Shown here: piece after piece, positions 43,936-52,771 of the stretch
How the letters are laid out: each line of letters starts with the position of its first letter
Position numbering within the stretch: position 1 is the first letter of the stretch
Origin: Flavobacterium glaciei
GTDB taxonomy: Bacteria; Bacteroidota; Bacteroidia; Flavobacteriales; Flavobacteriaceae
Reading direction: 5' to 3'
Assembly (NCBI RefSeq): GCF_003350545.1
Contig: NZ_QQBA01000012.1
Coordinates: 1-64,000, forward strand
DNA: 64,000 bases
Notes under the pieces: model-generated
What the model saw: only the letters and a program-made list of their open reading frames with translations
What the model was told of the DNA's origin: nothing
Databases searched by the model: none
Made by a program: the position numbers and the translations under genes

Positions 43936-46929
43936 TTAAAATGTTACGTTAAGTCCTAAAGCGATTGCTTTTGAACGTGGGTAAGATAAGTAGTCAATAC
44001 CAGCTGATGGCACACCATTTAATGACTTATCAGTATTCACCTCAGGATCAAATCCAGAATAATTGGTAAATAATAACAAGTTTTGTCCATTTACGAAGAA
44101 ACGAGCTGATGAAATTTTCATTTTCTCTAATGTAGCTCCAGTAAATGTGTAACCAAAAGTCAAATTACCCATTCTTAAGAAATCTCCTTTTTCTAAGTAT
44201 TTTGTAGATGGTGAGTTTGGATCTCCTGCATCTTGAGGAGAAGTAGCTACACTAGCAGGTACATTTCTACCACCTTGAAATGCTCCTTTGAAGAAGAATG
44301 CATTAGCAGTGTTGTTATACAAGTAGTGACCAAAAGCACCATAGAAAGAAACTGCAGCATCAAAGTTTTTGTAAGTTACATTAGTAGCAAAACCTAAATT
44401 CATTTTTGGTAAACCTTGTTTTCCAACTAATTTTTTAGCAGCTAAACCTAAAGAAGCATCTGCTCCTGCAGCATCAGCATAAATAGAGGCTCCATTAGCA
44501 TCGTACCCTCTAAATTCATACATATAATAGCTATAAATTGGCTCATTATTCGTTACAACTTGTGAAAAAGCACCACTTAAACCTTGACCATGTAAAGCAC
44601 CTGCTTGAATAAATCCAGCAAAGTTTTCCATTGTATTAGATAAAAAGGAAGCATTAGCTGAAAAATCCCAAGTTAACTTTTCAGTGTCAATTATTTTATA
44701 ATTTGCACTTACTTCTACACCGTTGTTAATTAAATTTCCTGGCAAATTCACAAAACGTGGTGATGGAGGACCTGGCTGAGAAGCAGCTGATGGTACTGGA
44801 AAGATTAAGTTTTTTGTATCTCTTGTAAAATAATCTACAGAACCTGTAAGTCTATTATTAATAAAAGCAAAATCTAGTCCAACTCCAGAAGATGTAGTAG
44901 TTTCCCACTTCAAATTTTCATTAGCATTAGAATCCACATTTAATGCTCCGTTTAAGCCATAAGAAGCACGAGCTACCGCAGAGTTCACAGTAAACTCTTG
45001 GTTACCTGTAACACCATAATTAGCTCTTAATTTCAAACTGTTAACTAAACCAGCTTTATCTTCAAAAACTTTATATCCTACTCCGATTGCTGGGAAAGAA
45101 CCATATTTATTATTAGCACCTAATTTAGTAGACCCGTCTGAACGAAAGGAAGCAGTTATTAATAACTTTTTGTACAAAGTCGTATTTACTCTACCAAAAA
45201 AAGATTGCAATTCATTTCTATTTCTAAAAGAAGACGCTCTGAATTCATTTTGCAAACCACCTTCAATATTGTCAATTAGGTTTGTTTGCCCTGGATCAAA
45301 ACCTTTCGCAGATGTATTACTACCACTTACATTATAGTCATAGTATGAGTAACCCGCTAAAGCATCAAAAGAAAAATTATCATTAACTGTTTTGTTGTAA
45401 TTCAATGTGTGCTCAAATGTTCTGTTCACTCTTTCTATTTGAGTAATACCAGCCTGACCAAATTTTAATTGAGTAGATCCCGGAGGAGTTGCTTGTGCAA
45501 CGTTTTGAATTTGAATTGCTGGAGACAATTGAGATTTTCTAGTAGAATTAGAAGTTTCAACACCAAATAAGAATTGGTAATTCAAATTGTCATTAATTTT
45601 TAATGTAGATTTAATACTTGCTAACAATTTGTTAGTGTTTGTGTTGTCTTTGTAAGAATCAGACAATAAAGCTGGATTCAAAAAAGAGTTATTCAAATCT
45701 GCTGAACCATTAGGTCTAACATTATATGAACCATCAGCATTAATTAATCTGTCTGTTGGATTCCAATAAATTGCAGTAGCAATTAAGTTTCCAACAAAAC
45801 CTACATCATTTGAGATCAAAGCAGCCTCATCTCTAAGACTAGAATAATTTACTTTAGTATCTACTTTTAAAGCACCACCAAAGAAATCATTAGAGTTGTT
45901 TAAAGCAAATGTATATTTATCTAAACCTGTTTTGTTAACAATACCTTCTGTATTAGAAGCTCCAATAGAAACCCTTGTAGAAGAATTTTCAGTAGATTTA
46001 GTAAAAGATACATCATGGTTAGAAGAAAATGCATTTCTCATAACTGCATTTTCCCAGTTATAACTTCTTGATCCATTATCTCTACCACCGTTAGCCACAT
46101 ACTCATCACCTGACATTAACTCTAAATTACTAGCTAAAGAACTAAAAGTGAATGAATTTGAGTATGTTAATTGTGGTTCTTTAGATTTAGATTTTTTTGT
46201 AGTAATTACAATAACACCATTTGCTCCACGAGAACCATAGATAGCAGTAGAAGACGCGTCTTTCAAGACTGTCATACTTTCGATATCGTTTTGGTTGATA
46301 AAGTTTAATGGGTTTCTAGCAGATTGACTACCTAATCCAATATCATTTCCTGCAGAAACATCACCACCATCTAAGGGCACACCATCAACAACAATAAGTG
46401 GTCCGTTTCCAGAACGGATAGATGAATTTCCACGAATTCTGATACTTGCAGCAGCTCCTGGCTCACCACTTGATTGAGTTACTTGAACTCCCGCAACTTT
46501 ACCTCTTAATAAATCAGCAGGGTTAGGTGCTCCTACATTATCAAAACTTTTAGAACTCAATTGATCAACTGCACCCGTTGCATCTTTCTTTCTAACTGAA
46601 CCGTAACCAATAACGACTACCTCTTTTAATTCAGCTGAATCTTCTTTTAATACTACATTTACTGTGCTTTTACCCGCTACATTTACCTCTTGTGTTTTAA
46701 GACCAATGTAACTAAAAACTAAAACTGCGTTTGAGCCAACATTCTTGATAGTAAATTTTCCATCGAAATCAGTTTGCGCTCCATTTGTTGTTCCTTTTAC
46801 TAAGATAGAAGCCCCTGGAAGCGGACCACTACTATCAGATACTGTACCGGACACATCTTGCGAATAAGTCAAACTTGTACAAAGTACCGCTAGAAACACC
46901 ATCAAGCCTTTAATTAGACTATTTTTCAT
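43936..46929 (-). CDS. susC: SusC/RagA family TonB-dependent outer-membrane transporter
   Basis: An outer-membrane TonB-linked importer of oligosaccharides that pairs with SusD. The 997 residues comprise a signal peptide, a carboxypeptidase-regulatory-like domain (about 26-105: VSGTVSDSSGPLPGASILVKG) and a TonB-box-like stretch (ELKEVVVIGYG). The plug follows with the SusC signature (LRGKVAGVQV, RIRGNSSIRSGNGPLIVVDGVPLDGG, VLKDASSTAIYGSRGANGVIVITTKK), then the barrel, ending SKAIALGLNVTF. No N-terminal STN domain is present, so it does not signal to an anti-sigma factor. A TATGTTTG -7 box lies 58 bases upstream and paired LacI-type operators about 100 bases upstream. Confidence 0.96.
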   Translation of the reverse strand: MKNSLIKGLMVFLAVLCTSLTYSQDVSGTVSDSSGPLPGASILVKGTTNGAQTDFDGKFTIKNVGSNAVLVFSYIGLKTQEVNVAGKSTVNVVLKEDSAELKEVVVIGYGSVRKKDATGAVDQLSSKSFDNVGAPNPADLLRGKVAGVQVTQSSGEPGAAASIRIRGNSSIRSGNGPLIVVDGVPLDGGDVSAGNDIGLGSQSARNPLNFINQNDIESMTVLKDASSTAIYGSRGANGVIVITTKKSKSKEPQLTYSNSFTFSSLASNLELMSGDEYVANGGRDNGSRSYNWENAVMRNAFSSNHDVSFTKSTENSSTRVSIGASNTEGIVNKTGLDKYTFALNNSNDFFGGALKVDTKVNYSSLRDEAALISNDVGFVGNLIATAIYWNPTDRLINADGSYNVRPNGSADLNNSFLNPALLSDSYKDNTNTNKLLASIKSTLKINDNLNYQFLFGVETSNSTRKSQLSPAIQIQNVAQATPPGSTQLKFGQAGITQIERVNRTFEHTLNYNKTVNDNFSFDALAGYSYYDYNVSGSNTSAKGFDPGQTNLIDNIEGGLQNEFRASSFRNRNELQSFFGRVNTTLYKKLLITASFRSDGSTKLGANNKYGSFPAIGVGYKVFEDKAGLVNSLKLRANYGVTGNQEFTVNSAVARASYGLNGALNVDSNANENLKWETTTSSGVGLDFAFINNRLTGSVDYFTRDTKNLIFPVPSAASQPGPPSPRFVNLPGNLINNGVEVSANYKIIDTEKLTWDFSANASFLSNTMENFAGFIQAGALHGQGLSGAFSQVVTNNEPIYSYYMYEFRGYDANGASIYADAAGADASLGLAAKKLVGKQGLPKMNLGFATNVTYKNFDAAVSFYGAFGHYLYNNTANAFFFKGAFQGGRNVPASVATSPQDAGDPNSPSTKYLEKGDFLRMGNLTFGYTFTGATLEKMKISSARFFVNGQNLLLFTNYSGFDPEVNTDKSLNGVPSAGIDYLSYPRSKAIALGLNVTF

Positions 46930-46954
46930 ACGTAATAAATAAGTTGGTTAATAA

Positions 46955-46978
46955 TTTGTTTAAATGGTTTGTTTAAAT
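46955..46978. repeat. 11-bp direct repeat in the susC leader
   Basis: TTTGTTTAAAT occurs at 46955-46965 and 46968-46978, a 13-base period, between the predicted -7 box and the susC start codon. In the RNA the two copies read ATTTAAACAAA. It could be a protein or small-RNA target. Confidence 0.5.
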
Positions 46979-46986
46979 ATTAACAT

Positions 46987-46994
46987 CAAACATA
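46987..46994 (-). promoter_or_regulatory. -7 promoter element of susCD
   Basis: TATGTTTG on the minus strand fits TAnnTTTG. The ATG is 58 bases downstream and the operators lie 37-77 bases upstream, outside the polymerase core site. That position is unusual for a simple repressor. Confidence 0.5.
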
Positions 46995-47030
46995 ATTATA
47001 ATTTTATGATAACATTAAGATTTAAGTAAA

Positions 47031-47064
47031 CTATAACGTTTTCGTTATGCCGAAAACGTTTTCG
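47031..47064. promoter_or_regulatory. Paired LacI-type operators upstream of susC
   Basis: A perfect CGAAAACGTTTTCG at 47051-47064 and a two-mismatch copy CTATAACGTTTTCG at 47031-47044 have centres 20 bp apart. The weaker copy is also part of an exact hairpin ATAACG-TTTT-CGTTAT (47033-47048). The pair is about 100-135 bases before the susC ATG. Confidence 0.85.
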
Positions 47065-47511
47065 ATTTTAAAATTAATCCTTTAAAAATTTAATACTAAA
47101 ATTATAATAAACATAAAAAAAAAGCAATAAAAAAATCATTATTGTATAATTTACGCATATGCTACACAAAATCATTGCATTTTAATCAAAAAAAATCGCG
47201 ATTAAGAAATAACATTGCGAATTATGCAAAGTAATGTCGTTTTTTGCCAAAAATTAACAATCTGAATTTATCTAAAATGATGTGCTATAAAACATTTGGA
47301 TGTGAAAAAAAATATTCTGTATTTTCTATTACATAACACTAAAAAAAACAGGGATCTATTATAAACACATTTACGGAACGATTTCGTTACTCTAACCCTA
47401 TTTTTAAAAAAAAATCAATCTGTTTTGCGTTGCATAAAATCCATCGGTATATCTAAAATTTATTTTGTCAATAGCATTTCTTGAATACAATGTATAATAG
47501 GAAACAAAAAA

Positions 47512-47566
47512 GCCACTAACACATAATTCAATCTATAACAAACAGATTAAATCAAGTATTTGTGGC
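47512..47566 (-). terminator. Probable terminator of the GH65 gene
   Basis: GCCACTAACAC (47512-47522) and GTATTTGTGGC (47556-47566) form an 11-bp stem with one mismatch and one G-U pair. Inside is a smaller AATCT/AGATT hairpin. On the minus strand a T-run follows (47511-47506). It lies about 30 bases after the GH65 stop. The long loop makes it atypical. Confidence 0.4.
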
Positions 47567-47577
47567 AATAAAAATTT

Positions 47578-47601
47578 TTGCAGTATTATTTGCAGTATTA
47601 T
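47578..47601. repeat. 12-bp tandem duplication over the GH65 stop codon
   Basis: TTGCAGTATTAT is repeated twice head to tail (47578-47589, 47590-47601). Because 12 is a multiple of three, the stop TAA of the GH65 gene is repeated in frame 12 bases later. Confidence 0.75.
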
Positions 47602-49604
47602 TTTATGACAATGGTTTTATTGTCAACTCCAATTCCGATAATCTTTAACGATTTCCATTGTTTTGGCAACAATCCTTTGTTGTATTTCAACCCCATATCA
47701 GTTTGTTCCACTCCTCCAAAACCATAAATAACTGCCTGGAGCATTGCTCCTGCACCAGTTGCAAAATATGGATTATTGCTATTAGCTGATTCCGAAAAAA
47801 CTCCAAAAGGCGGACGGCTATTTGGCAAATAGGATTTTACAAAATAACTATAAGCCTTTTCTCTATCGCCTAATCGTGCATACAAAACAGACAAAACTCC
47901 GGAAGCCATAGCTGGACCATCTTTTTTATCAATTTTTTCCGCATAGTATTCTAAATCTTTTTCTATTTGAACTTTGTCTGTGATTATGTGTAAAGGGTAA
48001 GCTAATAAATTTACATCAGCCTGTTTTATCATTTGGCCAGCATACCCTTTATAATTTTGAGTAATTCCATTCTCACTATGAATGATTAATTTTTCTGAAA
48101 CTTCTATCCAGCTCGGATTAATCGGCTCGTTTAAAATTGTGGCTGCCTTAATCGTATTTTTCAAAGACTCAATAGCAGATGCGTTTGTAAATGCATTATC
48201 GTCCACGTGTTGTGCATATTCATCGGCACCAACTACATTCAAAATAGAATAACTTCCATCTTGATTTTTAACTACACGGCTCACCCAAAAATCAGCTGTT
48301 TCTTTTAGAACATTCCATTCTTTTTTCAACCAAATCTTATCTTGTGTATAACTGTAGTAATTCCAAAAAGCAATCGAAACATCTGCAGTTATGTGTTGTT
48401 CAAAAATCCCGGTCAAAGCCCAAGTCGGCGTGGCTTCCTCACCAGTATCGTCAGATTCCCAAGGATACATTGCTCCATTATAGCCATAAATAAAAGCTTT
48501 TTGTTTTGCTTTTTGCAAACGGTCTGAACGGTAATCCAAACATGATTTTGCCATATCTGGCTGTAACGCTAAAAGTGTTGGATACATCCAAAGTTCAGTA
48601 TCCCAAAAAATATGTCCGTTATATCCTTGCGATGACAATCCCATTGGCGCAATACTTTGTCTGGTATCAGGCCTGATGTAGGAGTACAAATTGTATAATG
48701 CAAAACGTACACGTTGTTGTGCATCAAGATCACCTTCAATTTGTATATCGCCCGTATTCCATAACTCAGCCCATGCTTGTTTGTGACGATTCAATAATTT
48801 ATCAATTCCTTCTTGTAATGCATAAATCGGTTGTCTTTCGGACTCATTCAACGGGTCAGTAACATCTTTTGAAGTACAAATTCCTCCTGCTACTGCAAAT
48901 TGGTATTTTTTTCCTTTCTGTAATTTTTTAGTAAAACCTACTTCATTTCCAGTTTGCTTTAAAGCTTCGCTTTGTCCGTCAAAAAGAAAAGTAGTTGAAG
49001 CAGCAACTGTATATTTACCTGTAAGCGTTTTAGCAACTGTTCCAAAAACAGGCATTAAATATTGATTATCTTTCAAAATCCTAAACTGACTTTTAGCGTC
49101 TTTCAACTCATCCGGAACAACCATATAATTATTAGCCGTAATATCGATATCTTTACTAGGGGTAATTTCGACAATTGCCATCGCCGAGAAGGGAATAGCT
49201 CTATTTGCCAAAATCGTATACTTAATTGTTGCTAAATCTTTAAATGAAAATGAAGTCGTACTCGTTCCCTCTTTCATCGAAATAACTTGACTCCAGTTAT
49301 CAATATTGTCTGATTTAATTTCTTGATTATTGATATCCAAATGCAGATTCAGAAATTCAATTCCGCGAACTATTCTGCTGATTCCATTTTCTGGACTTCC
49401 GTCATAAACGCCATTCAGAATAATTTCTTTTGTTTTTAAAGGCGTATCATCGGTAACAATTCCTATTTGACCATTTGCCATAGCAACACCAAAATAATTT
49501 ACTCTTGAATTTGCGTATAAATGCCACTCATCTGATTTGCTTTGACTAAAAGCGACTGAACTTAGTAAGAGCATGAAAAACAAACTTTTAACTGTTGAAA
49601 TCAT
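47598..49604 (-). CDS. Exported glycoside hydrolase family 65 protein
   Basis: A 668-residue GH65 enzyme with a signal peptide (MISTVKSLFFMLLLSSVAFSQ), so probably periplasmic. GH65 includes maltose, trehalose and kojibiose phosphorylases and also hydrolases. The (alpha/alpha)6 barrel motifs are present: GHIFWDTELWMYPTLL, GAMYPWESDDTGEEATPTW and the general-acid region VVGADEYAQHVDDNAFTNASA. Cytosolic phosphorylases need phosphate; an exported member is more likely a hydrolase, as in the kojibiose hydrolase described from F. johnsoniae. It diverges from the GH32 gene across a shared operator pair and is transcribed alone. The exact alpha-glucoside is unknown. Confidence 0.85.
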   Translation of the reverse strand: MISTVKSLFFMLLLSSVAFSQSKSDEWHLYANSRVNYFGVAMANGQIGIVTDDTPLKTKEIILNGVYDGSPENGISRIVRGIEFLNLHLDINNQEIKSDNIDNWSQVISMKEGTSTTSFSFKDLATIKYTILANRAIPFSAMAIVEITPSKDIDITANNYMVVPDELKDAKSQFRILKDNQYLMPVFGTVAKTLTGKYTVAASTTFLFDGQSEALKQTGNEVGFTKKLQKGKKYQFAVAGGICTSKDVTDPLNESERQPIYALQEGIDKLLNRHKQAWAELWNTGDIQIEGDLDAQQRVRFALYNLYSYIRPDTRQSIAPMGLSSQGYNGHIFWDTELWMYPTLLALQPDMAKSCLDYRSDRLQKAKQKAFIYGYNGAMYPWESDDTGEEATPTWALTGIFEQHITADVSIAFWNYYSYTQDKIWLKKEWNVLKETADFWVSRVVKNQDGSYSILNVVGADEYAQHVDDNAFTNASAIESLKNTIKAATILNEPINPSWIEVSEKLIIHSENGITQNYKGYAGQMIKQADVNLLAYPLHIITDKVQIEKDLEYYAEKIDKKDGPAMASGVLSVLYARLGDREKAYSYFVKSYLPNSRPPFGVFSESANSNNPYFATGAGAMLQAVIYGFGGVEQTDMGLKYNKGLLPKQWKSLKIIGIGVDNKTIVIK

Positions 49605-49628
49605 AAATTAATTTTTTAATAATATTTT

Positions 49629-49636
49629 CAAACTTA
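49629..49636 (-). promoter_or_regulatory. -7 promoter element of the GH65 gene
   Basis: TAAGTTTG on the minus strand, 24 bases before the GH65 ATG. The paired operators begin 56 bases further upstream. Confidence 0.45.
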
Positions 49637-49691
49637 TATCATTTAATTCATAAAAAGTTGAATAGTTGTATATAGTGCACAGAATAGAAAT

Positions 49692-49725
49692 CGAAAACGT
49701 TTTCGACATACCGAAAACGTTTTTA
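49692..49725. promoter_or_regulatory. Paired LacI-type operators between the GH65 and GH32 genes
   Basis: A perfect CGAAAACGTTTTCG at 49692-49705 and a copy with two end mismatches (CGAAAACGTTTTTA) at 49712-49725 have centres 20 bp apart. The pair serves the divergent GH65 (ATG 49604) and GH32 (ATG 49801) genes. A weak TACCTTG directly after the second site (49727-49733) may be the GH32 -7 box; if so the operator would cover the -33 region. Confidence 0.85.
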
Positions 49726-49747
49726 GTACCTTGATTTTAAATTATTA

Positions 49748-49767
49748 AAAAATAGAATTCTATTTTT
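49748..49767. repeat. 20-bp perfect palindrome in the GH32 leader
   Basis: A perfect palindrome centred on GAATTC with arms of AAAAATA/TATTTTT, 33 bases before the GH32 start codon. It is unlike the LacI operators. It could be a second operator or simply fold in the leader RNA. Confidence 0.7.
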
Positions 49768-49800
49768 ATGTATAAAACATAATAATAAATCCTTTTTTCT

Positions 49801-51390
49801 ATGAAGTTCGCAAACAACATCATATCGATTTTTTTCTTTTTGGGCAGTACATTTTTCTTGTTTTCGTGTAAAAAAGAAGAAGGAAATAACATCATTGCCA
49901 TAACCTCTTCTGAAAAAATAAAAATTGATTCTACTGAAAAATACAAAGAACCGTTTAGACCACAATTTCATTTTTCTCCAGAAAAAAAATGGATGAATGA
50001 CCCCAACGGCATGGTATATTATAAAGGTATTTATCATTTGTTTTATCAATATTACCCAGACGATATTGTTTGGGGACCGATGCATTGGGGACACGCCACC
50101 AGCACTGATTTAATTCATTGGACACATAAAAAAATTGCATTATTCCCTGATAAATTAGGCATGATATTCTCTGGCAGTGCAGTAGTAGATATTGACAATA
50201 CATCAGGTTTGGGAACAAAAGAAAATCCTCCAATGATCGCCGTTTTCACCTATCACGACATGGCAGGCGAAAAAGGGGGCAGGACAGATTATCAAACACA
50301 AGGATTATCCTACAGCTTAGACGAAGGAGAAACTTGGTTGAAATATGAAAAAAATCCTATTGTTAAAAATTCCGGCGTAAAAGATTTCAGAGACCCTAAA
50401 GTTTTCTGGAATAATGAAACTAAACTATGGAATATGGTATTAGTAGCAGGAGATCACGCTCAATTTTACACTTCTGAAAATTTAATTAATTGGAAATTCG
50501 AAAGTCAATTTGGTGAAAATATCGGTGCTCATGGCGGTGTATGGGAATGTCCCGATATTTTTAAATTGAAAGTTGCCAATTCCAATGAAGAAAAATGGGT
50601 TTTACTTATCAGTATCAATCCTGGGGCTCCAAATGGAGGCTCTGGAACACAATATTTCATAGGTGATTTTGATGGGAAAAGTTTTAAAACCACCCAAAAA
50701 GATATTAAATGGATTGACAACGGTGCTGATAATTATGCTGGAGTTACCTACAACAATACCCCAGACAATAAACGAATATTCATAGGCTGGATGAGTAACT
50801 GGTCATATGCCAGAGACACCCCTACAAAAAACTGGAGAAGTGCCATGACACTACCTCGAGAACTATCCCTTGAAAAAATAAACAATAATTATGTTCTAAA
50901 AAACAGTCCTGTTGAACCGTTCAAAAAACAATTAGTTTCAGAATTCTCAAAGGATATATTGCCTATTAAACCAAACCAAAAAGTCACTTTTACGTATGAA
51001 AATTTCAACCAATCTGAAGTGAAATTTAAAGCTTCTTCAAAAAATTTAAAATTGGTTTTTTCCAATGAAGTAAATGATTCTTTGGTTTTGAATTATGATG
51101 CTGTACAAAAAAACTTTTCGATAGACAGACGACATTCCGGAATAGTAAATTTCGAAAAAAGTTTTGGAGAAAAAATTCACAACACCAAAATTCCAAACAT
51201 TACAACAGAAACAATCGATTATCAAATCGTAATAGATTGGTCCTCAATTGAAATTTTTCTTAATGGTGGTGTATACAGTTTTACGGAACAAATTTTCCCT
51301 AGCAAACCGTACACCAAACTTAGTATTCAATCTGATGAAAAACTAGAAATAAAAAACGTCACTATTCATAGAATTAAAGGAATCTGGTAA
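49801..51390 (+). CDS. GH32 family fructanase/invertase lipoprotein
   Basis: An exported beta-fructosidase that releases fructose from fructans (levan, inulin) or sucrose. The lipoprotein signal ends at Cys23 (LFSC). The five-bladed propeller carries the full GH32 triad: nucleophile Asp67 in WMNDPNG, stabiliser Asp198 in FRDPK and acid/base Glu249 in WECPD. The C-terminal beta-sandwich (about 390-529) includes IDWSSIEIFLNGG. At 529 residues the length is normal. It is the first gene of the plus-strand operon with sugar porter and fructokinase. Endo versus exo action and the fructan type cannot be read with confidence. Confidence 0.93.
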   Translation: MKFANNIISIFFFLGSTFFLFSCKKEEGNNIIAITSSEKIKIDSTEKYKEPFRPQFHFSPEKKWMNDPNGMVYYKGIYHLFYQYYPDDIVWGPMHWGHATSTDLIHWTHKKIALFPDKLGMIFSGSAVVDIDNTSGLGTKENPPMIAVFTYHDMAGEKGGRTDYQTQGLSYSLDEGETWLKYEKNPIVKNSGVKDFRDPKVFWNNETKLWNMVLVAGDHAQFYTSENLINWKFESQFGENIGAHGGVWECPDIFKLKVANSNEEKWVLLISINPGAPNGGSGTQYFIGDFDGKSFKTTQKDIKWIDNGADNYAGVTYNNTPDNKRIFIGWMSNWSYARDTPTKNWRSAMTLPRELSLEKINNNYVLKNSPVEPFKKQLVSEFSKDILPIKPNQKVTFTYENFNQSEVKFKASSKNLKLVFSNEVNDSLVLNYDAVQKNFSIDRRHSGIVNFEKSFGEKIHNTKIPNITTETIDYQIVIDWSSIEIFLNGGVYSFTEQIFPSKPYTKLSIQSDEKLEIKNVTIHRIKGIW

Positions 51391-51440
51391 CAATACAAAT
51401 CATTAAATCTACCAAAACTATTAACCCTAAATTATAAAAA

Positions 51441-52769
51441 ATGAATAACAGAAAAATACTCTATTGGTCCATTATTGTTGCGTTTGCAGGATTTTTATTT
51501 GGATTTGACACCGTAGTAATTTCGGGAGCAGACAAACAATTGCAGCAATTATGGGGTTCTTCTGAATTGTTTCATGGATTGGTAGTAATGTCATCCGCAT
51601 TATGGGGAACGGTTATAGGTGCTATTTTTGGTGCGTTTCCAACGAATATATTAGGTCGGAAAAAAACTTTAATAATTATAGGTTTGCTGTTTTTTGTTTC
51701 TTCCATTGGAACTGCTTTTGCAAATGATCCTATTATATTTTCTATTTTCAGATTTCTTGGCGGAATTGGGATTGGGGCTTCAACCATTGCTGCTCCTACA
51801 TATGTTTCTGAAATAGCTCCTGCTAAAGACCGCGGAAAATTAGTTGCTTTATACCAATTCAATATTGTTTTTGGAATATTAATCGCCTTTACCTCAAACT
51901 ATTATTTACAGGATATTGGAGAAAATGCCTGGCGTTGGATGTTAGGAATACAAGCTTTCCCATCCTTTCTATACACAATTCTGGTATTTGGAATCCCGGA
52001 AAGTCCGCGTTGGATTTTAGAATACAAGAAAGACAGAGCAAAAGCAGTCGCTATTTTGAAACAAATTAATAGTGACTCAGCAGTAGAAGCAGAAATAGCA
52101 GCTATTGAAAAAGAAACATCACATGAAGAAAAAAACGAATCTATTTTTATGGCAAAATACAGAAAACCATTACTATTGGCTTTTTTTATTGCTTTTTTCA
52201 ATCAGCTCTCCGGGATTAATGCTTTTCTATATTATGCACCTCGAATTTTTGAATTAGCAGGATTAGAGAAATCAGCTTCTTTTTTGAGTAGTATCGGAAT
52301 TGGAGTGATTAATTTGATTTTTACCATGATTGGAATCTCGCTGATTGACAAATACGGAAGAAAAACATTGATGTATTTAGGTTCTGTTGGATACATTATT
52401 TCTTTGGGATTAGTAACAACTGCCTTTTATTTTGAATGGAAAGGAATGGCCGTTCCGCTATTTTTCTTTTTGTTTATTGCATCCCACGCGATAGGACAAG
52501 GAGCCGTGATTTGGGTATTTATCTCCGAATTGTTCCCTAATAAACTAAGAGCAGCCGGAACCTCTTTTGGGACCTCTGTTCATTGGGTCTTAGCTGCATT
52601 GATTCCTTCTTTTATTCCATTTTTATTCAAAGAAATTGGAACAACAACTGTTTTTGCTATATTCTGTATTATGATGGTTTTCCAACTGCTTTGGGTATTT
52701 ACAAAAATGCCAGAAACCAAAGGAAGAACATTAGAAGAACTATCTGAAAGTCTATCAAAAAACGAATAA
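51441..52769 (+). CDS. Sugar porter family MFS transporter
   Basis: A 442-residue proton-sugar symporter with 12 helices and nearly all sugar-porter signatures: GADKQLQQLWG early, LGRKKTLIIIG, PESPRWILEYKK after helix six, NQLSGINAFLYYAPRIF in helix seven, DKYGRKTLMYLGS and PETKGRTLEEL at the C-terminus. The neighbouring fructokinase (2 bases downstream) and GH32 (upstream) point to fructose, or possibly sucrose, as the substrate. It differs in family from the SUC-type carrier at 31953-33257, so the locus has two unrelated inner-membrane routes. Confidence 0.92.
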   Translation: MNNRKILYWSIIVAFAGFLFGFDTVVISGADKQLQQLWGSSELFHGLVVMSSALWGTVIGAIFGAFPTNILGRKKTLIIIGLLFFVSSIGTAFANDPIIFSIFRFLGGIGIGASTIAAPTYVSEIAPAKDRGKLVALYQFNIVFGILIAFTSNYYLQDIGENAWRWMLGIQAFPSFLYTILVFGIPESPRWILEYKKDRAKAVAILKQINSDSAVEAEIAAIEKETSHEEKNESIFMAKYRKPLLLAFFIAFFNQLSGINAFLYYAPRIFELAGLEKSASFLSSIGIGVINLIFTMIGISLIDKYGRKTLMYLGSVGYIISLGLVTTAFYFEWKGMAVPLFFFLFIASHAIGQGAVIWVFISELFPNKLRAAGTSFGTSVHWVLAALIPSFIPFLFKEIGTTTVFAIFCIMMVFQLLWVFTKMPETKGRTLEELSESLSKNE

Positions 52770-52771
52770 TC

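Larger units (their letters stand above)
46930..47597. other. 668-base intergenic region between susC and the GH65 gene
   Basis: It holds the susC leader and promoter, two LacI-type operators and the probable GH65 terminator, described separately. In the middle (about 47070-47500) I see only AT-rich sequence and short palindromes such as AATCGCGATT (47194-47203) and AACGATTTCGTT (47377-47388). No open frame of useful length, tRNA or known RNA is recognised, so the middle 400 bases are unexplained. Confidence 0.6.
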
